From an uncultured Robinsoniella sp. (GTDB lineage: Bacteria > Bacillota > Clostridia > Lachnospirales > Lachnospiraceae), in assembly GCA_900539655.1 (NCBI GenBank), contig UQCR01000073.1, forward strand, positions 1 through 36,210: a stretch of 36,210 nt of DNA, read 5' to 3'. The position numbers were made by a program, and so were the translations under genes. A model generated the notes under the pieces. It worked only from the letters and a program-made list of their open reading frames with translations. It did not search any database and had not been told where the DNA came from. The stretch's first letter is position 1. Each line of letters opens with the position of its first letter. This document shows positions 26,008 through 33,000 of the stretch, piece after piece.

Positions 26008-26364
26008 ATGGACAAGGTGACAGCGTGCCTGGAAGCTCTGGTGGAAGCAATACAGGAATGTACAGCGTACACAGACTTTGAAAAGGCGAAAAGCAGACTG
26101 AAAGATAAACCGGAATTGAAGGCACAAATTGATGAATTTCGCAAGAAGAATTTTGAAATGCAGAGCTTGAAAGAAGATAAAGATCTGTTTCAGGAGCTTC
26201 AGAAGATTCAAAAAGATTACGCTCAGTTGCGGGAAAATCCACTGGTAGAGGACTATCTGAAGTCGGAGCTGCGCGTCTGTAAAATGCTCCAGAAGATTGA
26301 TCAGGATATTATGAATGTGATTGAAATGGACATAGACGACTTTGCCGGTGAGCTCAGCTTATAG
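26008..26364 (+). CDS. YlbF/YmcA-family protein
   Basis: Small helical protein (118 aa) of the YlbF family. The ATG at 26008 is preferred to TTG 25999 because AAGGA lies 9 bases before it. The pattern is typical: DKVTACLEALVEAIQECTAY at the N-terminus, then charged helices with LKAQIDEFRKKNFEMQ and LRVCKMLQKIDQDIM. In Bacillus subtilis, YlbF acts with YmcA and YaaT on RNase Y. Here it sits directly after RNase J, which suggests a role in RNA turnover; that partner link is inference. Confidence 0.85.
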   Translation: MDKVTACLEALVEAIQECTAYTDFEKAKSRLKDKPELKAQIDEFRKKNFEMQSLKEDKDLFQELQKIQKDYAQLRENPLVEDYLKSELRVCKMLQKIDQDIMNVIEMDIDDFAGELSL

Positions 26365-26375
26365 GAGGCGGAAGC

Positions 26376-26437
26376 TTGAAAGGAAACTGCTTTCAAACTA
26401 CTAGTTAAGGAATAGTGCAAGCCAGCTTGTGCTATTC
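26376..26437 (+). promoter_or_regulatory. two hairpins between ylbF and the mltG-like gene
   Basis: TTGAAAG (26376-26382) pairs with CTTTCAA (26390-26396). GAATAGTGCAAG (26410-26421) pairs over all 12 positions, with two G-U wobbles, with CTTGTGCTATTC (26426-26437) around loop CCAG. The second stem ends right at the AGGAGG of the next gene. There is no U-run. It may control translation or stabilise the downstream mRNA. Confidence 0.55.
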
Positions 26438-26449
26438 AGGAGGATATAT

Positions 26450-26833
26450 ATGAATGCCAAAAAAGTAGTGTTATCCATAACGATGACCTGTGTGAAAATG
26501 GTAATCCTTGTTTTAATTGTATATGCGCTATTTGTGTTTGGCAGACATGCTTATGATTTTGGTTTTCAGGTCTTTGCAGGGGAGTCGATATCTGATCCGC
26601 CCGGTAAAGAAGTGGCGGTCACCATAACAGAAGATATGTCTGTGATGGAAATTGCAGAGCTGCTGAAAAACAAAGGACTGATAAAGGATGCAAAAGTTTT
26701 CTGGGTACAGGAAAAATTGTCAAAATACAGTGGTAAATTAAAAAAAGGAAATTATATTCTGACGACGGCGCAGGATGCGGATGAGATGCTGGAAGAGCTG
26801 GCTCAGGAAACAGAAGCACAGACGGAAGAATAG
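26450..26833 (+). CDS. short MltG-like membrane protein lacking the transglycosylase domain
   Basis: Protein of 127 aa in the position that endolytic transglycosylase mltG occupies in Bacillus subtilis (before trmR). The ATG at 26450 has CAGGAGG upstream. It has a single membrane helix at about 16-38, then a segment like the LysM-like part of MltG (ITEDMSVMEIAELLKNKGLI, then KLKKGNYILTT). It ends where the catalytic domain would begin, so it should not cut peptidoglycan. It is intact and 12 bases from the next gene, so it is more likely a functional short form than debris. Its role is unknown. Confidence 0.75.
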   Translation: MNAKKVVLSITMTCVKMVILVLIVYALFVFGRHAYDFGFQVFAGESISDPPGKEVAVTITEDMSVMEIAELLKNKGLIKDAKVFWVQEKLSKYSGKLKKGNYILTTAQDADEMLEELAQETEAQTEE

Positions 26834-26845
26834 GATGGAACAGAA

Positions 26846-27505
26846 GTGATTGTAGACGAAAGAATGGTAACCTATATCAACTCTCTGGATGTAGGGAATA
26901 CACCGTTTTTAGATGAATTAGAGAGACAGGCATGTGAAGATTTTGTGCCGATTATCCGCCGGGAGATGCAGAGTTTTTTAAAAGTGCTCCTGGCGGTTCA
27001 TCATCCTGGAAAGATTCTGGAAGTTGGGACGGCAGTTGGGTTTTCTACTCTGCTGATGAGTGAATATACCGGGGAAGACTGTCATATTACAACGATTGAA
27101 AAATATGAAAAAAGGATTCCCATTGCCCGTGAAAACTTTAAAAAAGCAGGAAGAGAAGACCGGATTACCCTTTTAGAGGGAGATGCCATGGAAATTTTAA
27201 AAGAGCTGCAGGGCAGCTTTGATTTTATTTTTATGGATGCGGCAAAGGGGCAGTATATTCATTTTCTGCCGGAAGTATTAAGGCTTCTTAAACCCGGAGG
27301 CGTACTGGTATCGGACAATGTCCTTCAGGACGGTGACATTATAGAGTCCAGGTTCGCAGTAGAACGCAGAAACAGGACCATTTACAAAAGAATGCGGGAC
27401 TACCTCTATGAGTTGAAACATAACGAACAGCTTCTGACGACAATTATTCCTATTGGGGACGGAGCTACAGTAAGTATAAAGCAGGAGCATAGGACGGAGG
27501 GTTAG
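26846..27505 (+). CDS. trmR: tRNA 5-hydroxyuridine methyltransferase-type O-methyltransferase
   Basis: Class I SAM-dependent O-methyltransferase (219 aa). It starts at GTG 26846 with AGGATGG upstream. The SAM motif KILEVGTAVGFSTLLMSEY is at about 52-70. FIFMDAAKGQYIHF carries the metal/substrate Asp typical of the catechol O-methyltransferase-like group, and VLVSDNVLQDGDI follows. In Bacillus subtilis the equivalent gene (yrrM, renamed trmR) methylates 5-hydroxyuridine-34 of tRNA. The position between an mltG-type gene and a U32 gene is the same, which supports this reading. Confidence 0.88.
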   Translation: MIVDERMVTYINSLDVGNTPFLDELERQACEDFVPIIRREMQSFLKVLLAVHHPGKILEVGTAVGFSTLLMSEYTGEDCHITTIEKYEKRIPIARENFKKAGREDRITLLEGDAMEILKELQGSFDFIFMDAAKGQYIHFLPEVLRLLKPGGVLVSDNVLQDGDIIESRFAVERRNRTIYKRMRDYLYELKHNEQLLTTIIPIGDGATVSIKQEHRTEG

Positions 27506-27508
27506 AGC

Positions 27509-28765
27509 GTGTTTATGCAGATCGATAGAAAGGATCGAAACATGAGAAAACCAGAATTACTGATTCCGGCAAGCAGCCTGGAAGTATTAAAGACAGCAGT
27601 TATATTTGGGGCAGATGCCGTATATATCGGTGGGGAAGCATTTGGACTGAGAGCAAAAGCCAAGAACTTTTCCATGGAAGATATGAAAGAAGGTATTGCA
27701 TTTGCACATCAGTACGGCGTTAAAGTATATGTAACAGCAAATATTCTTGCCCATAACCTGGATTTGGACGGGGTTGAGGCATATTTTAAAGAACTGAGAG
27801 AAATTGGTCCGGACGCGCTAATCATTGCAGATCCGGGCGTATTTATGATTGCCAAAAGAGTATGCCCGGAAATAGAGCGTCATATCAGTACCCAGGCAAA
27901 TAATACCAATTATGAGACCTACCTGTTCTGGCATGAGCTGGGGGCGAAACGGGTGGTGACAGCCAGAGAGTTATCTCTGGATGAAATCAGGGAGATCAGG
28001 GCGCATATACCGGAAGAACTGGAGATCGAAACCTTTGTACACGGTGCCATGTGTATCTCTTATTCGGGAAGGTGCCTGCTGAGTAATTATTTTACCGGCA
28101 GAGATGCCAACAGAGGAGCCTGCACCCATCCCTGCCGCTGGAAATATTCCATTGTGGAAGAGACGAGGCCCGGTGAATACATGCCTGTTTATGAAAACGA
28201 ACGGGGAACCTATATCTTTAATTCCAAGGACTTGTGTATGATTGAACATATACCGGAGCTGATGGAGTCCGGCATAGACAGTTTTAAAATCGAAGGCAGA
28301 ATGAAGACAGCTCTGTATGTTGCAACTGTTGCAAGGACATACCGCAAAGCCATGGATGATTATGCCAGAGACCCAAAACTATATGAACAGAATATGTCCT
28401 GGTATAAGGAGCAGATATCCAACTGCACATACCGGCAGTTTACTACTGGGTTTTTCTTTGGAAAACCGGATGAAACTACCCAGATTTATGACAGCAATAC
28501 CTATGTAAAAGAATACACCTATCTTGGAATAGTGGGAGAATGCAATGCTGACGGGCTGTACAGAATTGAACAGCGCAATAAATTCTCTGTGGGAGAAGAA
28601 ATCGAAATTATGAAACCAGGCGGAGATAATCTGACTGTGACGGTGAAGCAGATTCTCGACGAGGATGGAAATCCCCAGGAGAGCGCGCCACATCCAAAGC
28701 AGATACTCTGGATTGACCTTGGCACAACGATGGATCTGTACGATATTTTAAGAAGAGCAGAATAA
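27509..28765 (+). CDS. trhP: U32-family tRNA hydroxylation protein TrhP
   Basis: U32 'peptidase'-family protein (418 aa), best read as the TrhP-type enzyme that makes 5-hydroxyuridine-34 in tRNA, the step before TrmR. Starts with ribosome binding sites exist at GTG 27509 (GGAGG 9 bases upstream) and ATG 27542 (MRKPELLIPASS; AGAAAGGA 7 bases upstream). The second matches the usual family N-terminus, so the real protein may be 11 residues shorter. Motifs: FGADAVYIGGEAFGLRA, and the U32 signature with three cysteines in HGAMCISYSGRCLLSNYF, then GACTHPCRW. Only one U32 gene is present, where Bacillus has two (yrrN, yrrO). Confidence 0.88.
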   Translation: MFMQIDRKDRNMRKPELLIPASSLEVLKTAVIFGADAVYIGGEAFGLRAKAKNFSMEDMKEGIAFAHQYGVKVYVTANILAHNLDLDGVEAYFKELREIGPDALIIADPGVFMIAKRVCPEIERHISTQANNTNYETYLFWHELGAKRVVTARELSLDEIREIRAHIPEELEIETFVHGAMCISYSGRCLLSNYFTGRDANRGACTHPCRWKYSIVEETRPGEYMPVYENERGTYIFNSKDLCMIEHIPELMESGIDSFKIEGRMKTALYVATVARTYRKAMDDYARDPKLYEQNMSWYKEQISNCTYRQFTTGFFFGKPDETTQIYDSNTYVKEYTYLGIVGECNADGLYRIEQRNKFSVGEEIEIMKPGGDNLTVTVKQILDEDGNPQESAPHPKQILWIDLGTTMDLYDILRRAE

Positions 28766-28820
28766 AGGACAACCAAAAATAAATGGGAAAGGCACTAATA
28801 AGGGATTTGTAACATACAAT
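28765..28820 (+). promoter_or_regulatory. candidate sigma-E promoter and SpoIIID box of sigK
   Basis: CATACAAT (28813-28820) equals the sigma-E -10 consensus (CATACAMT). The -35 area (around CACTAATA, 28793-28800) is only a weak match. AAGGACAACC (28765-28774) fits the SpoIIID consensus WWRRACARNY at every position, about 55-60 bases before the expected start. In Bacillus, sigK depends on sigma-E and SpoIIID, so the arrangement makes sense. The match is by eye. Confidence 0.55.
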
Positions 28821-28850
28821 GTTATAAATCCGCTTTGAGGTGCTTTTTTT
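28788..28850 (+). terminator. terminator running into the sigK start
   Basis: The outer stem AAAGGCAC (28788-28795)/GTGCTTTT (28840-28847) encloses a 13-bp hairpin, GGATTTGTAACAT (28803-28815)/ATGTTATAAATCC (28819-28831), with loop ACA and one G-U pair. A U-run to 28850 follows. It should end transcription from mltG-trmR-trhP. The sigK ribosome binding site and TTG start lie in its 3' part, so read-through RNA would hide the start, while RNA begun at the sigma-E site (about 28827) would not carry the hairpin. Confidence 0.7.
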
Positions 28851-29466
28851 GAAGACATTTCCCAAGCCGCTTACTGCCGAAGAAGAAAAGCTGTTTCTTC
28901 AAAAATACAAGGAGGGCGACCTGGACGCAAAGAGGATTCTAATCGAACGTAACCTGAGATTGGTAGCCCACGTCGCCAAAAAATATCAAAGGCCGGAAGA
29001 AGATTCGGAAGATCTGATTTCCATAGGAACCATTGGCCTGATCAAGGCAGTGACTACTTTCGATCATAGTAAAAACAATCGTTTAGCCACTTATGCCGCC
29101 AGGTGTATTGAAAATGAACTCCTTATGATGCTGAGGATGCGCAAAAAAACTTCCAAGGAAGTTTCTCTCTACGAGCCTATCGGAATGGACAAAGAGGGAA
29201 ACGAAATCAGCCTTTTGGACATTATTGAGAGCAATAATGTCGATGTGATTGAAACCATGGAGCTGGAAGAAAATACAAAAAAACTGTATGAAATCTTCAA
29301 AGTATATTTGAATGACAGAGAACAAAAAGTACTGGCTCTCAGGTATGGCCTCTTTGGAGCAAAAGAGACTACACAGCGTGAGATTGCAAAAGCCCTTGGC
29401 ATCTCCAGGTCTTATGTTTCCAGGATTGAAAAGAATGCATTAAAAAAATTACGGGAAGGCTTTTAA
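28849..29466 (+). CDS. sigK: sporulation sigma factor SigK, without pro-sequence
   Basis: Mother-cell RNA polymerase sigma factor for late sporulation (205 aa from TTG 28849, with TGAGG 8 bases upstream; GTG 28840 is a less likely start). Region 2 reads RNLRLVAHVAKKYQ and EDLISIGTIGLIKAVTTFDH. Region 4 reads VLALRYGLFG and TQREIAKALGISRSYVSRIE. The protein begins MKTFPKPLTAEEEK, the point where the Bacillus membrane-tethering pro-sequence of about 20 residues ends. An in-frame TAA at 28825 rules out a longer N-terminus. The gene is also uninterrupted (no skin element). Control should therefore be mainly transcriptional. Confidence 0.94.
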   Translation: MKTFPKPLTAEEEKLFLQKYKEGDLDAKRILIERNLRLVAHVAKKYQRPEEDSEDLISIGTIGLIKAVTTFDHSKNNRLATYAARCIENELLMMLRMRKKTSKEVSLYEPIGMDKEGNEISLLDIIESNNVDVIETMELEENTKKLYEIFKVYLNDREQKVLALRYGLFGAKETTQREIAKALGISRSYVSRIEKNALKKLREGF

Positions 29467-29480
29467 TAAGTGCAAGCAGC

Positions 29481-29504
29481 GGATAAAAAAGAAAGCCTTT
29501 ATCC
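29481..29504 (+). terminator. possible weak hairpin after sigK
   Basis: GGATAAA (29481-29487) pairs with TTTATCC (29498-29504) across 10 bases. No U-run follows, so termination is doubtful. Confidence 0.3.
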
Positions 29505-29509
29505 AGATA

Positions 29510-29579
29510 TATGCAGGAAGCATGAATTGTGCTATAATGCCAAAAAAGACAGCTGCATGGGACGGCATCAGGCAGCTGT
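29510..29579 (+). promoter_or_regulatory. promoter and 5' hairpin of the phosphopantetheinyl transferase gene
   Basis: An extended -10, TGC-TATAAT (29530-29538), has a weak -35 TATGCA (29510-29515) 17 bases upstream. Just after the expected start, ACAGCTGC (29549-29556) and GCAGCTGT (29572-29579) form a perfect 8-bp stem with an inner ATG/CAT pairing. The hairpin ends about 12 bases before the ribosome binding site and may protect the mRNA 5' end. Confidence 0.55.
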
Positions 29580-29607
29580 AAAATGAAACCAGAGAGGAAG
29601 AGGAAGC

Positions 29608-30192
29608 TTGTTATATTTAGTTTTGGAAGAAATACTTGCCGCAACGGGTAAAGAAAAGCGCTGTCAGCAGAGTAAAATCGCTTATCAGCTTCTGGCATAC
29701 GGCCTGAAAAATGAGTTTGGAATAGAAAAAATTCCGGATATTGCAAAAAACAAGCATGGGAAGCCATACTTTCCGGACTGTCCCCATATTCATTTTAATG
29801 TGAGCCACTGCCAGAACGGGATCATGTGCGGCATTCATGATAACGAGATAGGTGTAGATATAGAGAATCTGCTGGTATATAAGGAAAATCTGGCTAAGCG
29901 TATCAGCCATGAAAGAGAATGGAAGCTGTTGTGCGAGGCAGCGGATGAAGAGAAAAACCGGATATTTGGCAGGATCTGGGTAGCAAAGGAAAGCTATTTA
30001 AAGCAGCAGGGTACCGGGATCAACAGGGACTTAAGAAGTCTTGATTTTTCTGCGTGCACACAGGATATATTTTATCAGTACGGCTGCCGGTTCCAGGTTA
30101 AGCAGATGGAAGACTGCAATATAGCGGTCTGCAGCGAACAGGAAATATGCGGCATCCGGGTGTTAAAGGCGTCGGACCTGAAAAATGATTAA
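29608..30192 (+). CDS. Sfp-type 4'-phosphopantetheinyl transferase
   Basis: Enzyme (194 aa) that moves phosphopantetheine from CoA to a carrier protein serine. It starts at TTG 29608 after AGAGGAAGAGG. Family motifs: FNVSHCQNGIMCGI, the metal-binding IGVDIE (about residues 88-93) and WVAKESYLKQQGTG. The length is slightly short of Sfp. No polyketide or peptide synthetase gene is in the window, so the target is either primary fatty-acid carrier protein or a carrier encoded elsewhere. It has its own promoter and terminator, so it is a single-gene unit. Confidence 0.9.
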   Translation: MLYLVLEEILAATGKEKRCQQSKIAYQLLAYGLKNEFGIEKIPDIAKNKHGKPYFPDCPHIHFNVSHCQNGIMCGIHDNEIGVDIENLLVYKENLAKRISHEREWKLLCEAADEEKNRIFGRIWVAKESYLKQQGTGINRDLRSLDFSACTQDIFYQYGCRFQVKQMEDCNIAVCSEQEICGIRVLKASDLKND

Positions 30193-30209
30193 CAGGGTCT
30201 GACGTTTTT
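30165..30209 (+). terminator. intrinsic terminator of the phosphopantetheinyl transferase gene
   Basis: GCGTCGGACCTG (30169-30180), at the end of the coding region, pairs with CAGGGTCTGACGT (30193-30205), with one bulge and two G-U pairs, and is followed by TTTTT. The stop codon lies in the loop. Confidence 0.65.
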
Positions 30210-30223
30210 GTAATAAAAACTAT

Positions 30224-30330
30224 TTGCAATTTTATGTAAACCAGAGTATACTATACACAAATCAAAATAATAATCATTTCTTATATTCTTCATATATCTT
30301 TTGAAGAATTTTCCAACAAACTATTATAAT
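30224..30330 (+). promoter_or_regulatory. two candidate promoters for comM
   Basis: First: TTGCAA (30224-30229), 17 bases, TATACT (30247-30252). Second: TTGAAG (30301-30306), 18 bases, TATAAT (30325-30330), very close to the comM ribosome binding site. Either could start the comM-dprA-topA unit. Confidence 0.5.
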
Positions 30331-30351
30331 TAAATAAAAGGAGGTAGCAGA

Positions 30352-31887
30352 TTGTTTAGTACAGTTATGTCTGCAGTTATTTACGGTGTAGAAAGCAGGC
30401 TGGTGCGTGTGGAGGCGGATGTCAGTGACGGGCTGCCTATGTTTACCATGGTAGGCTACTTGTCGTCCCAGGTTAAAGAAGCCCAGGAGCGGGTGAGGAC
30501 TTCTATTCGCAATGCCGGGATACGAATTCCGCCTAAAAGGATTACCGTTAACCTTTCGCCTGCAGATTTAAAGAAAAACGGTTCCGGATTTGATTTGCCG
30601 GTTGCAATCGCCGTATTGGGCTCATATGGCTTTATTCCCCAAAAGGCCATTACAAATGTACTGGTGGCGGGTGAACTCAGCTTAAATGGGGAAATAAATG
30701 CCATACCGGGGGTTCTGTCTATCGTATCACTGGCAAAGAATATGGGATTTTCCAAATGTATCATTCCAAAAAGTAATCTGATGGAAGGTTCCGTCATAAA
30801 AGAAATCTGTGTGATCGGAGTGGAAAACCTGGGACAGGCAGTGGATTATCTCAGCGAATCGGTTAAAATTGAGCCGGGTTATGTGGATGTGGATGCCTTG
30901 TTTGGAGAAGGACAGAGTCAGCAGCAGGAAGATTTCAGTGATATTAACGGCCAGGAAGCCGTGAAACGGGCAGCGGAGGTAGCAGCTGCCGGAATGCATA
31001 ATCTGCTGCTAATCGGGCCTCCTGGTTCCGGAAAATCTATGCTTGCAAGGCGTCTGCCCGGTATTCTACCGCCCTTAACCCTTCCGGAAAGTCTGGAAAT
31101 CTCAAAAGTCTACAGTGTTGCTGGGATACTTCCACCAGCATCCCCCCTGCTCTTACATCGGCCGTTCCGGTCACCACATCACACTATCACGCCAAAAGCG
31201 CTCACCGGAGGCGGACAGCATCCGAAACCCGGTGAGATCAGTCTTGCACATAATGGAATTCTCTTTCTGGACGAACTTCCTGAATTTAAAAAAGAAACCC
31301 TGGAGGTTTTGCGCCAGCCAATGGAAGACCGTCAGGTATGCATTAACAGAACCGGTGGAAGTTACCGCTTTCCTGCAAAGTTTTTGTTTGCGGCAGCCAT
31401 GAATCCCTGCCGGTGCGGTCACTATCCGGATTTAAATAAATGCAGCTGTACCGAAAGTGAAGTGCGTCAATACCTGGGAAGAATCAGTGCCCCGCTGCTG
31501 GACAGAATTGATATCGCCATAGAAGCACCCTCAGTTTCATACAGGGATCTTGCCGGTAAAAAGAGTGGTGAAAGTTCCGAAATGATCCGCAGGAGAGTGA
31601 AGGAAGCCCACCGGATTCAGCTTGCGCGTTACGAAGGAACGCCCTATTGCTTTAATTCTGATTTGTCAGAAAGAGGGATCCAAACCTTTTGCCAGCTGGG
31701 AAGAAAGGAAGGGCTGTTGATGAAGCATGCATTTGAAAAGTTTAAGCTAAGTGCAAGAGCCTATCACAGGATAATAAAAGTAGCCAGAACCATTGCCGAT
31801 CTGGATGGTTCCGTGAAAATCAAAGCGGAGCATATAAGTGAAGCTATCTGCTACCGCAGTATAGATAAAAAATTCTGGGAGGTATGA
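30352..31887 (+). CDS. comM: YifB/ComM-family AAA ATPase (Mg-chelatase-like)
   Basis: ATPase (511 aa) of the YifB/ComM family; ComM promotes branch migration during natural transformation in gamma-proteobacteria. It starts at TTG 30352 with AAAGGAGGT upstream, giving MFSTVMSAVIYGVESRLV. An N-terminal Lon-like protease domain (about 1-170) has the NLSPADLKKNGSGFDLPVAIA stretch. Walker A is LLIGPPGSGKSM, Walker B is GILFLDELPEF, and the C-terminal Mg-chelatase part has CRCGHYPD and CTESEVRQYLGRIS. It is followed 12 bases later by dprA, so both DNA-uptake-related genes sit together. Confidence 0.94.
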   Translation: MFSTVMSAVIYGVESRLVRVEADVSDGLPMFTMVGYLSSQVKEAQERVRTSIRNAGIRIPPKRITVNLSPADLKKNGSGFDLPVAIAVLGSYGFIPQKAITNVLVAGELSLNGEINAIPGVLSIVSLAKNMGFSKCIIPKSNLMEGSVIKEICVIGVENLGQAVDYLSESVKIEPGYVDVDALFGEGQSQQQEDFSDINGQEAVKRAAEVAAAGMHNLLLIGPPGSGKSMLARRLPGILPPLTLPESLEISKVYSVAGILPPASPLLLHRPFRSPHHTITPKALTGGGQHPKPGEISLAHNGILFLDELPEFKKETLEVLRQPMEDRQVCINRTGGSYRFPAKFLFAAAMNPCRCGHYPDLNKCSCTESEVRQYLGRISAPLLDRIDIAIEAPSVSYRDLAGKKSGESSEMIRRRVKEAHRIQLARYEGTPYCFNSDLSERGIQTFCQLGRKEGLLMKHAFEKFKLSARAYHRIIKVARTIADLDGSVKIKAEHISEAICYRSIDKKFWEV

Positions 31888-31899
31888 AAGGAGCTGGAA

Positions 31900-32976
31900 A
31901 TGGAAGAATACTGGTATTGGATTTGCAGCATCAGAGGGTTGTACCGGGATAGAATAAGATGCCTGACCGAATATTTTGGAGATCCGAGATATTTATTTTA
32001 TGCAAAGGAAAAAGAGATTGCCAGTCTGCCAATTTTAAATGAGGCAGAAAAAAAAGCTCTTGTCCAGGCTAAAAATAACACAGATATTGACAAAGAATAT
32101 CATAATAGAAGAAAAAAGGGAATAGACTTTATCAGCATTGGACATCCGGCGTATCCGCCACGTCTGAAAGAAATACCGGATCCGCCTTTCGGGCTTTTTT
32201 ATAAAGGCAAACTGCCGGAGGAAAAAATATATGCGGTGGCAATCATCGGAGCCAGGCGTTGCAGCACATATGGCAGGCAGATGGCAGAGAACCTAGGGGA
32301 AAAACTGGCAGCCAGAGGCATACCAATCATTAGCGGAATGGCGCTTGGAGTGGACGGATATGGTCAGTGCGCAGCGCTTCGGGCAGGTGGAGAGAGCTAC
32401 GGGGTTCTTGGCAGCGGCGTGGATATCTGTTATCCAAAAAGAAACCGGGATTTATATAATGCCCTGGCAGAACAGGGAGGCATACTGTCTGAATACCCGC
32501 CGGGGACTCAGCCGCTTCCGGTACATTTTCCAATGCGAAACCGGATCATCAGCGGTCTTTCGGATGTGGTGATCGTGGTGGAAGCAAAGGTAAAAAGCGG
32601 TTCTCTTATTACTGCCGACTGTGCCCTGGAACAGGGGCGGGATGTCTATGTTGTCCCCGGAAGAATGAATGATGAATTAAGCATGGGAAGTAATCTTTTA
32701 ATTGCTCAGGGAGCCGGCATCATAACAGGGGTTGATGCCCTTTTAAAGGAGCTGGGTCTGGAGGGGGAAAAAGAAAGTAAAAACAAAAAAAATAAGATAA
32801 CACTTGAAACAAAAGAAAATTTGGTGTATAGTTGTCTGGATTTCAACTCTAAAAGCCTGAATCAGATTTTAAGTGCCACAAATCTACAGGTTAAGGAGTT
32901 GGCGGGAGTACTTATATCCCTGCAATTAAAGGGATTGGTGAAGGAATCGGCAAAGAATTTTTATGAAAAAATATAG
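31900..32976 (+). CDS. dprA: DNA-processing protein DprA
   Basis: Single-strand DNA-binding RecA loader (358 aa) that protects incoming DNA in natural transformation. The N-terminal SAM-like part is at about 1-75. The Rossmann fold (100-290) has AIIGARRCSTYG, ISGMALGVDGYGQCAALRAGG, VLGSGVDICYPKRN, the conserved RNRIISGLS and SGSLITADCALEQGRDVYVVPG-like segments. A C-terminal winged-helix region follows (ENLVYSCLDFNSKSLNQIL). It has GAAAGGAG before ATG and lies 24 bases before topA. The gene is widespread in Clostridia without proven competence, so its role may be in general recombination. Confidence 0.96.
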   Translation: MEEYWYWICSIRGLYRDRIRCLTEYFGDPRYLFYAKEKEIASLPILNEAEKKALVQAKNNTDIDKEYHNRRKKGIDFISIGHPAYPPRLKEIPDPPFGLFYKGKLPEEKIYAVAIIGARRCSTYGRQMAENLGEKLAARGIPIISGMALGVDGYGQCAALRAGGESYGVLGSGVDICYPKRNRDLYNALAEQGGILSEYPPGTQPLPVHFPMRNRIISGLSDVVIVVEAKVKSGSLITADCALEQGRDVYVVPGRMNDELSMGSNLLIAQGAGIITGVDALLKELGLEGEKESKNKKNKITLETKENLVYSCLDFNSKSLNQILSATNLQVKELAGVLISLQLKGLVKESAKNFYEKI

Positions 32977-33000
32977 AGGTTTTATCTCGTGGAGGAATAT

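Noticed and set aside
30311..30325. CodY box before comM (AATTTTCCAACAAAC)
   Set aside because: Only about 10 of 15 positions fit, too weak beside the 14 of 15 match at codY.
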